In this document: positions 49,866-61,625 of the stretch, piece after piece
How the letters are laid out: every line of letters starts with the position of its first letter
How positions within the stretch are numbered: the stretch's first letter is position 1
Source: Nymphaea colorata
Taxonomy: Eukaryota > Streptophyta > Magnoliopsida > Nymphaeales > Nymphaeaceae
DNA: 64,000 nt
Direction of reading: 5' to 3'
Assembly: GCF_008831285.2 (NCBI RefSeq)
Contig: NC_045139.1
Coordinates: forward strand, 27,929,808-27,993,807
Notes under the pieces: model-generated
What the model was told of the DNA's origin: nothing
The model's input: only the letters and a program-made list of their open reading frames with translations
Database searches by the model: none
Program-made: the position numbers and the translations under genes

Positions 49866-52800
49866 TCAAATATATCTTAGCCCCATATGGGCTACATGCT
49901 TTGAAAACAAATCTTCAGATATCCCCTTAGTTAAGGGATCAGCTACCATATCATTGGTAGGCAAATAATCAACCGAGATTTCATTTTTCTCGATCATTTC
50001 ATGAACATAATGGTATTTCACCATTATATGTTTACTCTTTGAGCTAACAGCTCCATTTTTCATCAGAGATATTGCTGCCTGATTATCACAGTACAGTTGG
50101 ACCGGTTCATGAGCAAGATCTAATTTCAAGTCTTTCAAGAACCGATTTATCCAGACAGCAAAAGTAGTTGCAATATTGCATGCTACATACTCTGCTTCTT
50201 GTGTGTGCTGAGCAACACATCCCTGTTTCTTACAGGACCAGGCTATCGCCCCACCTCCAAAGAGAAAAACATACCCTGAAGTGGATTTACTATCATCTTT
50301 ACAGCCTGCAAAATCTGCATCAGAATAGCCAACTAAAGTTAGCTCATCTGATTGATAAGACAATTTCAGTCCTTTTGTTCCTTTAATATACCGAAAAATT
50401 CTTTTAACTGCTTGCCAATGAGGCCATCCAGGATTACTTTGATAACGACTTACCAGACCGATAGGAAAACTTATGTCCGGTCTGGTACAAAGCATTAAAT
50501 ACATTAGACTACCAACTGCTTGTGCATATGGAACATTTAATTTTTGTTGTCCTTCATTGGGACAATCATTCCTGCTTAAGTTTGCTCCTTTAGCTATAGG
50601 AGTCCCAATTGGTTTGCAGTCTAACATACGAAATTTCTTCAAGATATAATCAATATACCGTTCCTGGCTTAAACTCAGGACTCTTGAGTTTCTATCTCGA
50701 GTGATTTTTATTCCTAATATATAGGATGCTTCACCCAAGTCCTTCATTTCGAAGTTTTTATTTAGCCAAGTCTTCGTTTTGTATATCATATCGTTATCAT
50801 TTCCTGTTAATAATATGTCATCAACATATAATGATAGAATACAGAAAAGACTCCCACTTTTCCAAACGTATACACAGTGGTCTAGTTGGTTTGCTACAAA
50901 TCCAAGTTTTGTAATTGCTTTGTGAAAAGCAAAATACCATTGTCTTGGAGACTGTTTCAGTCCATATAACGATTTATTCAACTTGTATACTTTGTCTTCT
51001 CTTTCTTTGATGACATATCCCTGCGGTTGAGTCATATATATAGTTTCTTTCAACTCACCGTTCAGAAAAGCAGTCTTCACATCCATCTGACAAATATCCA
51101 GGTCATAGAATGCCGCGATAGCCAAAATTATTCTGATTGATGCGAACTTTGCAACCGGTGAATAGGTCTCTGAGTAATCAATTCCTTCTTTTTGGGAAAA
51201 ACCTTTCGCTACCAGTCTGGCTTTGAATTTTTCGACTGATCCGTCTGCTTTATATTTCTTCCTTAGTACCCATTTACATCCAATGGGTTTTCTGTCATTA
51301 GGAAGATCTACTAATTCCCAGACTTTATTCTTTTCTATGGATTCAATTTCTTCATCCATAGCATTCACCCAATCTGACGATTCATGTGAGCTTACTGTTT
51401 CATCATATGTCAAATTGTCAGACATTTCGTCAATGTCTGCTAGGTAGCATAGCTCCTCTGCCAAATATACATAATAATCATTTAAATATGAAGGAGGAGC
51501 TCTAGGTCTTTTATGACCTGATAACGTCTGAGATGATGAAGTATTCATACCAGTTGGTTCATTTCCTGACTGTTCCTCAGACGATTCTTGTTCAGTTGGT
51601 TCATTGCCAAACTGAACTCCAGTCGGTTCATTTCCTGACTGACCTCCAGTCGGTTCATTACCAGACTGTTCATCTGAATAAATCAGATCATCCAGTGTAT
51701 CATTTCGATATTCCACTGGATCATAATCTTTATTATTGAGTTCTTCTATGAACTCTACATCTCTGCTTTCTATAAGTCCCATAGATGAATGATATAATCT
51801 GTAGCCCTTGGATCCTTTTGGGTATCCAATAAATATACATCTCACTGATCTATTATCTAGTTTATCCAATTTTGGATCTAGAATTTTCACGTGTGCTACA
51901 GATCCCCATCTCCTTAAATATCTCAGATCTGGTTTTATACCAGTCCATCTTTCATAAGGAGTGGTTGGGACTGCTTTGCAGGGCACTCGGTTTATTGTAT
52001 ACATAGCTGTCAACACAGCTTCACCCCAAAAAACTTTTGGTAATTGTGCTCCTGCCAACATGGATCTCACCATGTTCAAGAGGGTTCTATTACACCTCTC
52101 AGCCACACCATTTTGTTGTGGTGTTCTAGGCATTGTCTTTTGTCTATTAATTCCAAGGTCTTTGCAGTATTTGAGGAATTCACTAGAAGTGTATTCTCCT
52201 CCTCGATCAGACCTTATAATTTTGATATTCCTTCCAAGTCTCGACTTCAGATTTGTATTCCTTGAATTTCTCAAGTGCTTCAGATTTATATCTGATTAAG
52301 TATATGTAACCAAATCTTGAGAAGTCGTCAATGAAAGTTATGAAATATAACTTGCCACTATGAGTTTGGATCCTAAAAGGTCCACAGATATCTGTATGAA
52401 TTATCTCTAATAATTCAGTGGCCCGAATTACTTCAGACGGAAATGGTTTCCTGGTCATTTTTCCGTATACACATGATTCGCATTTTGCAAAATCATTTAT
52501 ATTTATGTCAGGTATTAAACCTTGTTGTGCTAGAGTCTGCATCTTTTTGATGCTTATATGGCTTAATCTTTCATGCCATAAGTTTACATTCACACTCATT
52601 GCACAATCGAAATAAGCAGAACTTGAAGCTTCATTCATGTCATTCAGTTTGAACATACCATGTTCTTTTACAAATTTTCCACTAAACATGAGTCTTCCAT
52701 GTTTTCCCACTGTTACTTTCCCTGGAACAAAACGTACTTCAAAACCTTTCCCAGTTAGTGCAGGAACTGACACTAGATTCCTCCTCATGGAGGGGACATA

Positions 52801-53931
52801 CAAAACTTCGTTAAGTACAACACTTGTACCCCCAACATTTAAACGATATGCCCCAATTCCCATGACATCACAATAAGAATTGTTTCCCATATAGACTTTG
52901 TGGGTTCCTGGACTCAGATTTTCCATGTGGATCACTCCTTCTTTCGTCTTCGCAATGTGACGAGTTGCTCCTGAATCGACCCACCATCCAGTTAGATCTC
53001 CATCTGCAAACAGACATTCTGATACGACACAGATGACCTCTCTATCAGAGTCTCCTTGAGGCTTCCTTCTATTGTAGTTGCCCCGACCAATGTTGTCTTT
53101 CTTACTCGGGAATTTTGTCCTGCAATTCTTCTTTATATGTCCAGGCTTCCCGCATCTGTAGCATTTCACTACAGTTCCTTGAGATTTGTTAGTACCTGCA
53201 TAATTGCTCTTGAACTTGCCATTGTTTCGATTTTTAAATTGTTTTGATTTTATAGGCACATGACTACCAGCAGGTTTTTCCTGGACTGTCATCAACTCTG
53301 TTCTATTTTTCTTAGTCAGTTGTTGTTGCTATAGAGCTAACTGTATAGGAAGCTTTTCTAACGTAAGGGTATCAAATTGAACACTCAAAGCAGTAACTGC
53401 CATATCCCAAGAAGGAGGTAGGCTGTTCAGAATTGTGCTGATCTGCATATTGTCAGATATGACATTCCCTACCACAGCTAAATCTTTAGCCATGACCAAC
53501 ATCTTATTGACATGGTCCATTACATTATCTGACTCTTTCATCCTATAGGAATTGTATTGTTCTTGCAGTAGCTGTATGTGCATCGCAGTCATGGTATTGT
53601 ATTTGGAAGCGATAGTATCAAACATATCCTTGGCAGTTGGACAATCCTCAAAGACTCTGATTTGATCATCTTCCATGAAGGCTAACATAATTGTTTTAGC
53701 CATTAAATCATCAGAAGAAAATGACTCATATGCCTTTTTCTCTTCATCTGTGTGTTTGTCTCCTAAAATTGGAAAAGGCTCGTTGATTACATAAACGAGT
53801 CTTTCTAAGGTCAAGACCAACATTATTCTACGCTTCCATGCATGGAAATTTGTCCCATTCAGTTTTTCAGTCTTAGCTAATTCAGAAGCTCCGACTCTTG
53901 ATGTCATTTCTAAATTAATTTCCCATGGCAA
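49866..53931 (-). pseudogene. copia-3 gag-pol polyprotein, nearly intact (one stop, one frameshift)
   Basis: Starts at 53931 with gag of the UBN2 type (KLNGTNFHAWKRRIMLVLTL). A TAG interrupts at about 53329-53331; the same frame resumes with QQQLTKKNRTEL and the zinc knuckle CYRCGKPGHIKKNC. Protease (WWVDSGATRHI), GAG-pre-integrase (LWHERLSHISIKKMQ) and integrase (HTDICGPFR, DDFSRFGYIYLI) follow. A frame change near 52240 leads into the rest of integrase (IRSDRGGEYTSSEF, TPQQNGVAERCNRTL). Then come RT (YVDDILLTGND) and RNase H (YSDADFAGCKDDSKSTSGY, SSKSKHIMVKYHYVHEM), ending at 49866. The order PR-IN-RT-RH defines copia. The integrase-RT linker holds four QxGNEPT units. With only two lesions, this copy could still be mobilised by proteins from intact relatives. 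Confidence 0.95.
51546..51670 (-). repeat. QSGNEPTG amino-acid repeats in copia-3 IN-RT linker
   Basis: Four near-identical units (EQSGNEPTGG, QSGNEPTGV, QFGNEPTEQ, EQSGNEPTGM) encoded by imperfect DNA repeats containing GGTTCATTTCCTGACTG. The linker between integrase and RT is normally the least conserved part of a copia polyprotein. Confidence 0.9.
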
Positions 53932-55949
53932 GTTAAGAACAACAATAGCAAAGGGAAATAAAATTTACAATAAATATCACATCAAGAGGCCTTAAAATAA
54001 ATATGCATGTACATCAATCTCAAACAACATTCTAAAATAATATTTAGAACTAGAAGATTATAGATTAAATTTAGTACGTACATAACTCTTTTCAGAGTTA
54101 TTTTCATTTTCAGAACCCTCTTTCTCCACTGTTTAACACGCTAGAGGGTGCCATACGTAATTTCGTATAAGAGCAAGGTTTTCTGCTAAAATTGCTAAAT
54201 AAATTTTCGGAACCCCTTATTGCAATTTATAATAACGCTGAGAATCCCCATAAGTAATTTCTTATAAAGTTCCAGGTCTTTGACGAGAATAACTTTCGCG
54301 AGCCTCTTTTTGAAAAACTTTTCAGCAAAAAATGTTGCGGCTTTAATTTATGAAAAGTGTAACAACTTATTTAAAAATCAAGCATAATTGAAGGACATTT
54401 TTGTAATTTTTGAACTTGGAGTATAAAGTTCTTTCCGCCCGTTTTCTTTATTCATTTTCGCTTTCGTTTTCTCTCTCCTCCCGAGAGTTCTTCCCTCTCT
54501 CGTGAAAATTACAGCAGCGCCTTTCCCTTCGTTGCAGAGAGCCCATTCGTAGTAGAGAAGTACTACTGAATCCTTAATTCCTAAGGAGACAGAGATTAAA
54601 GTCTGGATGATGAATTGAACCTCTAGACCTGAGCGTGAATGCCTATCGGGTTTTGGGCAGAAGCCCCATCTCCCTTTAGCGGAGGATCGTTCTCTGGCTG
54701 ACTGGTTCGGCCGGGGATGGTCTTGAGGTTGTCTGACAGACCTCAATCCTTTTGGGCGGGCTGTGCTCTAGGGTGGAGGAAACCGCGTGAGGCTGGCTTC
54801 ACAGAGCAGCGAGCACCACCCGCTCTCGGCGGTGGAAGGATAACGAGCCGGTGCTTCCCTCCCTCGCTTACCCGAGCCTGACCTTCCATGCAAGGACCAC
54901 AATCCTTTTGGGTGCCACTCAAAGAGCGGCAGGAGCTCTCTCTTGACAAACAGCGAGCAGGCAAAACCAGTGATCGGAGCTATTCTTGTTGGCATTAAAT
55001 AAAACTGGTCACCGTCTGCTCACAGGTGAGTTTTAGTTTTTGGGTTGTCTAACCTATGGCTACATGAGTGACTGCCGTCTGCTGAAACAGGGGTGAACCG
55101 ACAGAGTGAGATTTTCTAGACTTCAGACGAGTCTTCCTCTGTGCTCAAGCCCAAGTCACCTCTCTGCCATCAACAGGAGGAAGACGCCAGAGATCCTAAC
55201 ATTGGGTGTTAGCTGCTCATCGGCAGAGAAGGCAAGAGCAGAGGAGTCTAGATTTACAAGAAAGTGGATCATTAAAAAAATGAGAATAACAAGAACCACA
55301 AGCCCTAACGTGTTCTGCCCCTTTTTGAGCAGATTTCCGTCACTCAGTTTTAAAGTTTGAGGGCCAAAAAAAAAGAAGCGCGCCACGCAAGGCAGCAGGG
55401 ACGAAGCAAATCATACTGATCACAGAGGATTTCTCATTTTTAACAGAGGGTTTTAAAAGAAAGAAGGAATACTCAAACAAGGTATATGTTTTCCTTTTTG
55501 TTCCTTTTTAGGTTCTCTGCTTTGTGAAGTCGACAATGCTGTCTGAAATTGGCAGCGTTGTCTGATACAGAAGATTTTCTGGTCTATGGCGCCGTAGACT
55601 AGAAAATCTCAAGGAACAGAGAACAAATAAACTGAAATACCATGTTCTAGAATAACAGGCACATAAATTTTATGGATCGATTTGCAGTCGTCATGTTTCT
55701 TGAATAACATGCATAAAAAATAATTGAGCATGCTAATTTGCGAACAGAAAGCCTTAACTTGCTTCATCCACGCAGCATAGTTCTAAACCTTTGATCTAGC
55801 ATGTTTTCATCATTCACGAAACATGATTCGGAGAACATGATGCATATTTACGCACTCACAGCATGATACATACTTAGGCATTCACCAAGGGCATCACAGA
55901 AGTCTGAAAGGACTTACTTGAGATCGAAAAACCAATGCTCTGATACCAC
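53932..55949 (-). other. copia-3 long untranslated leader
   Basis: About 2.0 kb between the primer-binding site and the gag start. GC content is higher than in the neighbourhood at 54560-54960. Short open frames occur on both strands, but none resembles a known family. It presumably includes packaging and dimerisation signals, and perhaps captured sequence. Confidence 0.7.
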
Positions 55950-56287
55950 TGTTAGAAGTTTTACTCTGCAGCAGAAGACTCCCTTTGTGGATGCAGCAAG
56001 ATCTCGAGCGTCCTCTGTGAAGAACAGCAAACAAGAGCAAGAGGAAGAGGAAGAGAGAGAAGACAAGTCAGTTTTTCCTTTTTGGGGTTTTCTTCCAAAG
56101 GGCTTCTCACGGATGATTCTTTCTCAAGAGTTATAGCTAGGAATTTAAAGCCTAGCCCCTTAGGTTTTCCCCAAACCCTAGCTGCGGTTAGTTGGGAGAT
56201 ATCTTAGGAGATATTTTAGGAGCACTTCTAGTAACTGCTTTGCAGTTACTAGATATTCGGATAGGGCTCAATGGCCACTATGCAACA
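55950..56287 (-). repeat. 5' LTR of copia-3
   Basis: TGTTAGAAG to CTATGCAACA, directly after the primer-binding site. Should contain the promoter of the element (minus strand). Confidence 0.97.
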
Positions 56288-56522
56288 GTCTTTCTCCTCC
56301 ATCTCCGCCCCGTCTCCACCCTGACCTGCCCTAGCTCTTCTCTCCTTCTCCCCTCCTTGTTGCCCGAGCCGTCTCCACCCTAACCTGCCCTAGCTCTTCC
56401 TATTTCTCTCCTCTCCTCTGTCGCCCAAGCTGACCTAGCCCTTTCTATTTCTCTCCTTCTCCTCCTTCGTCTCCGCGGTTGGGCAACCGCTATATGCTTT
56501 TGTTCCGTTTGCTGAAAAATAC

Positions 56523-57690
56523 CGCCGGACGTGTTCACATTCAACAAGGCTATTCAGGCGTTGATGAAGTTGGGGAAAGTGGATGAAGCATTGGATTTTC
56601 TGGAGTAGATTGAGAGGAGGCAAAGGAGGCCGATGTCTTCACCTATAACGTCATTATCGATGGTTTGTGCAAGAGCCAGAGGGTTGATGAAGCCCGACAT
56701 AATTTAGAAGAGATGATTGCGAAGGGTGTCTTCCCAAACAAGGTGACCTTCAACACGCTGATCAACGACCTTTGCAAAAGCAGCAATTTGGAGGAAGGGT
56801 TTCGCTTGCGGGATTGGATGCTGGCCACTGGCGTGGCTCCCAATCTGGTAACATACAGTTGTTGAATGGGTTATGTAGGAAGGGGATGATGGAAAACACG
56901 AAGGAGCTCCTGTGAGAGATGGATAGCAATGGTATAGTTCCTGACGGCTTCACTTACAGCATTATGTTTGATGGGCATTCTAGGTGTGGTAATTTGGATG
57001 CAGCGATGGAACTCTTGAAGGGGACAGTAAAGATGGGTATTCAGATTAGCACCTATACTTGTACGTCCTGGTTAATGGACTTTGCAAGGCAAGGAAGATG
57101 ACTGAGGCACAGAACCTCTTGAAGAGATTGATGCAGAAGGGTGTTGCTCTAACCATTGTCTTGTATAACACTATAGTTGATGGATATTGCAGAGCAGAGA
57201 GCATGGAAGCTGCCCTTTTGGTGGTCGAGGAAATGGAAGCAAACGGCATGAAGGCATCTCGGATTGCCTACAACTCTGTGTTGAACGGTTACTGCAAAAT
57301 GCAGAAGGTAGTCAGTGCAGAGAAAGTGTTTGCTGAAATGATGCAGAAGGGCTTGATGCCAGACGTTGTGACGTACATCTTGTTAGATGGCCATGGTAAG
57401 GTCGGCCAGTTCGAGAGGTTTTAAATTCTTGAAGAAATGAAGGCGAAGGGACTCAAACTCAATGCAGGAACTTACGGATCTCTTATCAACTGTCTCTGCA
57501 AGCATGGAAAGCTTTCAGAAGCTGAAATTGTGCTTAGAGAAATGATGGGCAGAGGTGATGTTCCCCACATAAAGGTCAATAGTGCACTCATTGATGGCTT
57601 CTGCAAATCAGGCAATCTGAGGATGCCATGCGATTTCTTGATGAGTTGATACAGAATGGAATTTCTTCCACTATAGTCACATACAATTTC
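56523..57690 (+). pseudogene. P-class PPR protein pseudogene
   Basis: Successive 35-residue pentatricopeptide repeats are readable: DVFTFNKAIQALMKLGKVDE, NKVTFNTLINDLCKSSNLEE, YVLVNGLCKARKMTEAQNLL, IVLYNTIVDGYCRAESMEAA, RIAYNSVLNGYCKMQKVVSA and GTYGSLINCLCKHGKLSEAE, about eleven in all. PPR proteins of this class bind organellar RNA. Lesions include stops at about 56606 (TAG), 56915 (TGA) and 57422 (TAA) and frame changes near 56630, 56860, 57057 and 57620. No start codon or targeting peptide is evident. The upstream CT-rich region is split from its left flank by copia-3. Confidence 0.93.
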
Positions 57691-58293
57691 TCCTTTACTA
57701 TATGTGCCTATATGTGTAGGTGAAGCATCATAGACGTTGTTGCTAACTGCGCACGTACCCGTATACTTTGGACTTCTTTCCTGGTGTGAAGTTAAGACAT
57801 CATTGTTAAGCTTGAGCTCATGTTATATTTGACTCATGCATGTTCATTTTGATAGCAGAACATTGCTCATGCTTCAACACCTATCAATCCCCACTTGTTG
57901 TGTGAACAACTTGGTGTTTTGAATTCACTGTTCATATACATTAACAGAGGTGATAGGAAGGAGTTTTCTCATTGGTAGAAGCTTCAGTGTTTGGTGTGTG
58001 TGTTTACATATACTTGTAATGTTTGTATAAAGAAATAAGTTGGAGATGTGGAGAGCCGTGGCTTCTAAAGCAAGGACACCCAAAACCATTTGAAAGGCTT
58101 CGCTTGATAATAACTCGAGCTTGACTGTTTATAACTCGAGTTTTAACTCAAGCTCGAGCATGACTTGTTTATAAATTGATTCAACCTCGAGTTGACATAA
58201 ACAAACACCAGATAGGACATACCTAACAGACAATTAATTATGGAAGACACAAACATCCGATAGAACGGACAGATCGGACATGACAGAAACAAA
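57691..58293. other. Spacer between PPR pseudogene and hAT-2
   Basis: No gene. Repeated AACTCGAG/AGCTCGAG phrases at 58100-58195. The last part belongs to candidate element A. Confidence 0.5.
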
Positions 58294-58829
58294 CGTCAAA
58301 CTAATGTTGTACGTGTCGTACGATACGTATCGTCTTGTTTTAAAAAAACGGTACGATACACCCCCGTATCGTAAAAAGGGAGTGTATCGGCCCTGTATCG
58401 CACGTATCGTACGATACAGGGTCTGTATCGTACGATACGATGCGATACACCCCGTACCGTACAATACGGGCTAAAAACGCAAAAGGGGGCCCGAGACCTA
58501 CTTATTCGGCTTCTTTTTGAAATTTTTCTTCCGTTCTTCATTTCTAACTCTTAGATAGTGCTGTGAGGGAGGACGATCGTTCATTTTCACCGTGAAAAAC
58601 TTGATTTTCGTCGTCAAATCGAAGATTAAGTGGTCGATTTGTGCGTGAGTGCTTGATTTTCGTGGGAAGGAAAGAGGTTTTCTTCATTTCAGACATTTCT
58701 TCTTCGTAAGGTATGAAATCTCATGTTCTTACCATGTATTCTTAATTTTTTACCGTATATTCGTAGATTGGAAGACTTTGAGTGTTTCTCATTAAGTTTA
58801 CCATAGGATTTCGTTTTTTTTTTTAAGAT

Positions 58830-61625
58830 ATGGATCCTACATGGCAATGGTGCAAAAGGGTGAAGGAGAATAACCGTTTGAAACTCAAATGTGGTTTCTG
58901 TGGGAATACATTTTCAAGAGGGATTATTAGAATGCAACACCATTTGGCAGGGACCTCCAAAGATGCGTCTCCTTGTGTTGGAGGACCAAACAAACCTTTG
59001 CCTCCATTTGTGTGTCAACAATGTTTAGATATGCTTCATTGCTTTACGTCAAAAGAGAATACAAAAAGAAATTGAAGATGCAGATATAGGCTATAATGTG
59101 CCTTTGGAAGATGAAGAAGAAGAGGAAGAAGCTTATGAATGTGATGATGAAGACGATAGCAGTCTAAGAAAAGATTTGGAGACCTCAAGAGGTAGATATC
59201 ATAGAGGAAAATGGATTATGTATGAAGGAGGTCGATCTGGCATAACGGGAAGGAAGAGGAGAGGCACAACAAATATTAGGGCCAGGCGTGGTATGCGACC
59301 ACCTAGTGGTAGAGTTTCTACTGGTAGGTCTAGTGTTGGCTCTATTAAGAGTTTTTTCCCTTCATATACCAGCCCAGGTGGTCAGACGCAGATTCGTGTT
59401 GCTATGACATCTAAAGATATGCTATATCATGCACAAAAGCAGGTAGAGAAACGGTTTTATGATGCATGTATTCCATTTAATACAGCTAATTCTTTTCAAT
59501 TCCAAGCCATGGCAGATGCAATTGCTTCTATAGGCCCCGGATTCAAAATGTCATCATATCATCAGTTGAGGGGCAAAATTCTTCAGGATACAGTCAAAGA
59601 AGTGTCTGAGCATTGGGATGAGTTGAAATTATGTTGGAAGGAAACAGGTTGCTCCATTATGTCAAATGGTTGGACTAATACAAGGTCAAGAACACTTGTA
59701 AATTTTCTTGTTTATTGCCCTAAAGGTACAATGTTCTTGAAATATCTTGACTTGTCTGATGTTCTACTGCTGAGATTTTATTCAATGTTTTTGATAATGT
59801 CGTACAAGAAGTTAGACCTGCAAACATTGTACAGTATATTACAGATAATGCTGAAAATTATACAGCGGCAGGAGATTTGTTATTTCAAAAATATAGAACA
59901 TTTTATTGGAGTCCATGTATCACTCATTGTGTTAATCTAATGCTTCAAGATCTTAATGAGATGCATGATATGAGATGCAAATTAAAGGTACAATGTTCTT
60001 GAAAATCTCTTGACTTGTCTGATGTTCCTAAGACTGCTGAGATTTTATTCAATGTTTTTGATAATGTCGTACAAGAAGTTGGACATGTAAACATTGTACA
60101 GTTTATTACAGATAATGCTGCAAATTATAGAGCTGCAGAAGATTTGTTATTTCAAAAGTATAGAACATTTTATTGGAGTCCATGTGTCACTCATTGTGTT
60201 AATCTAATGCTTCAAGATCTTAATGAGATGCATGATATGAAATCAGCCATTGACCAATGTCAAGAGGTAACAAAATTTATCTATAATCATGCATATGTAT
60301 TGAGTTTGATGAGAAAATTTATAAAAAGAGTTGAATTAATACGACTTGCACAAACTAGATTTGCCACAAATGTATTGACTATGCAGAGTATGGTGAAACA
60401 AAGAACTCCTTTGAGACAGATGTTTGCTAGTGAAGAATGGGCTGCATATCCACATGCTCATAAAAGAAATGCTTCTTTAGTTGTGAATATTATATTCAAT
60501 AACGTATTTTGGGAATCATGTGTGAAGCTATTGAAGGTTTGTGTTCTATTAGTTAAGGTTCTCAGGTTGGCTGACAGCGAGGACAGACCTTCCATATGAT
60601 ACTTATATGAGGCTATGGACAAAGCAAAAGAGGCAATTCAAGACAACTTAAAGGAAAAGAAAAAGTTATATATGCCCATATGGAAGATTATAGATAAAAG
60701 GTGGACTGAACAACTTCATCAACCTCTTCATGTAGCAGCTTATTATCTAAATCCTGTAACTAGATTTTCTCCTACATTTAAGAAGGACAGAGAAGTCATG
60801 CATGGTTTGTTAGATTGTATTAATGTGTTAGTGGAAGATTCTACAGAACAAGATGCTGTGCACAATGAGTTGGATCTATATGATAGTTGTTTTCGGAACA
60901 TGGGACTACCTGCCGCCGTTCGAGTCAGGACAACGATGCGTCTAGGTAAATACATAGAAATTTTTAATTTACTTTGCATTTGTTACATTTGGTTCTTTTA
61001 AAACTTTCACATTGATTTGTTATATTTTTGTTTAGATTTGTGGTGGAATATGTATGAGTTTGATTGTCCAAACCTAGCACGTTTTGCAGTCAAAGTCCTC
61101 AACCAGACATGCAGTGCTAGTGGATGCGAAAGGAACTGGAGTGTGTTCCAACATATCCATAGCAAAAAAAGGAATAGGCTCGAACATAAAAGGTTGAATG
61201 ACCTTGTCTTTGTTCGATATAATATGAGGTTGAAACAAAGGTAATATAGGCATATAGCTTAATTAATGTTTACATTTTTTGTACAATATATTTATATGAA
61301 ATTATATACTAACAAATTTTCTCTTATTTAATGTAGAGAATTAGAAAAATCATTAGCAAGGAAGCACACATCTCAGTTTGATCCTATCAGCTTGGAGAAT
61401 TTTGACGATCTAGAGCCATGGATTGAAGAAGAACCAACTACAATATTTGATGATGAAGATCTTGAATGCGTCAACCTTGAAGCTGAAGCAACAGAAGGCT
61501 TTGTTGATGAAGGAGAGTCTGCTACTGCTGGTGCTGGTGCTGAATATGTTGGTGAAGATCTTCCAATTCTTGACGATGAAGAAGAAGAAGAAGAAGAAGA
61601 TGAAGATGATGAAGATTATGAATGA
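58830..61625 (+). pseudogene. hAT-2 transposase, BED + DUF659 + hAT dimerisation, broken
   Basis: The ATG at 58830 follows a 5'UTR intron (donor GTATGAAA near 58711, acceptor TTTAAG near 58827). MDPTWQWCKRVKENNRLKLK and CGFC...H...H form the BED finger. The transposase core has GCSIMSNGWTNTRSRTLVNF and [16 protein letters not shown], the dimerisation domain reads [20 protein letters not shown] (61110-61170), and an acidic tail ends at 61625. Introns are visible at about 60945-61034 (acceptor TTTAG) and 61242-61336. Lesions: an extra base near 59058, a 260-bp internal tandem duplication (59722-60240) that breaks the frame, and a TGA at 60597 where hAT-1 has glycine. Inactive copy. Confidence 0.92.
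59722..60240 (+). repeat. Tandem duplication inside hAT-2 transposase
   Basis: Copy 1 from 59722 and copy 2 from 59984, both beginning AAAGGTACAATGTTCTTGAA and ending AATGAGATGCATGATATGA. Several substitutions and small gaps separate the copies. Copy 2 retains CCTAAGACTGCTGAG, matching hAT-1, while copy 1 has lost bases there. Confidence 0.93.

Larger units (their letters stand above)
49364..56287 (-). mobile_element. Young full-length Ty1/copia retrotransposon (copia-3)
   Basis: 6,924 bp with 338-bp LTRs at both ends differing at only three positions, and a perfect 5-bp target duplication GTCTT (49359-49363 and 56288-56292). The primer-binding site is a 12-base match to tRNA-iMet (plus-strand GCTCTGATACCA, 55937-55948), and a polypurine tract (plus-strand TCTCCCACTTGG, 49702-49713) adjoins the other LTR. 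Gag, protease, integrase, RT and RNase H follow in copia order on the minus strand, with one in-frame stop and one frameshift. A 2-kb leader separates the 5' LTR from gag. This is the youngest-looking insertion in the window. Confidence 0.97.

Noticed and set aside
54378-55000. Overlapping minus-strand open frames in the copia-3 leader as captured genes
   Set aside because: No recognisable motif, frames overlap one another, and codon use is not gene-like; kept only as a question about the leader.
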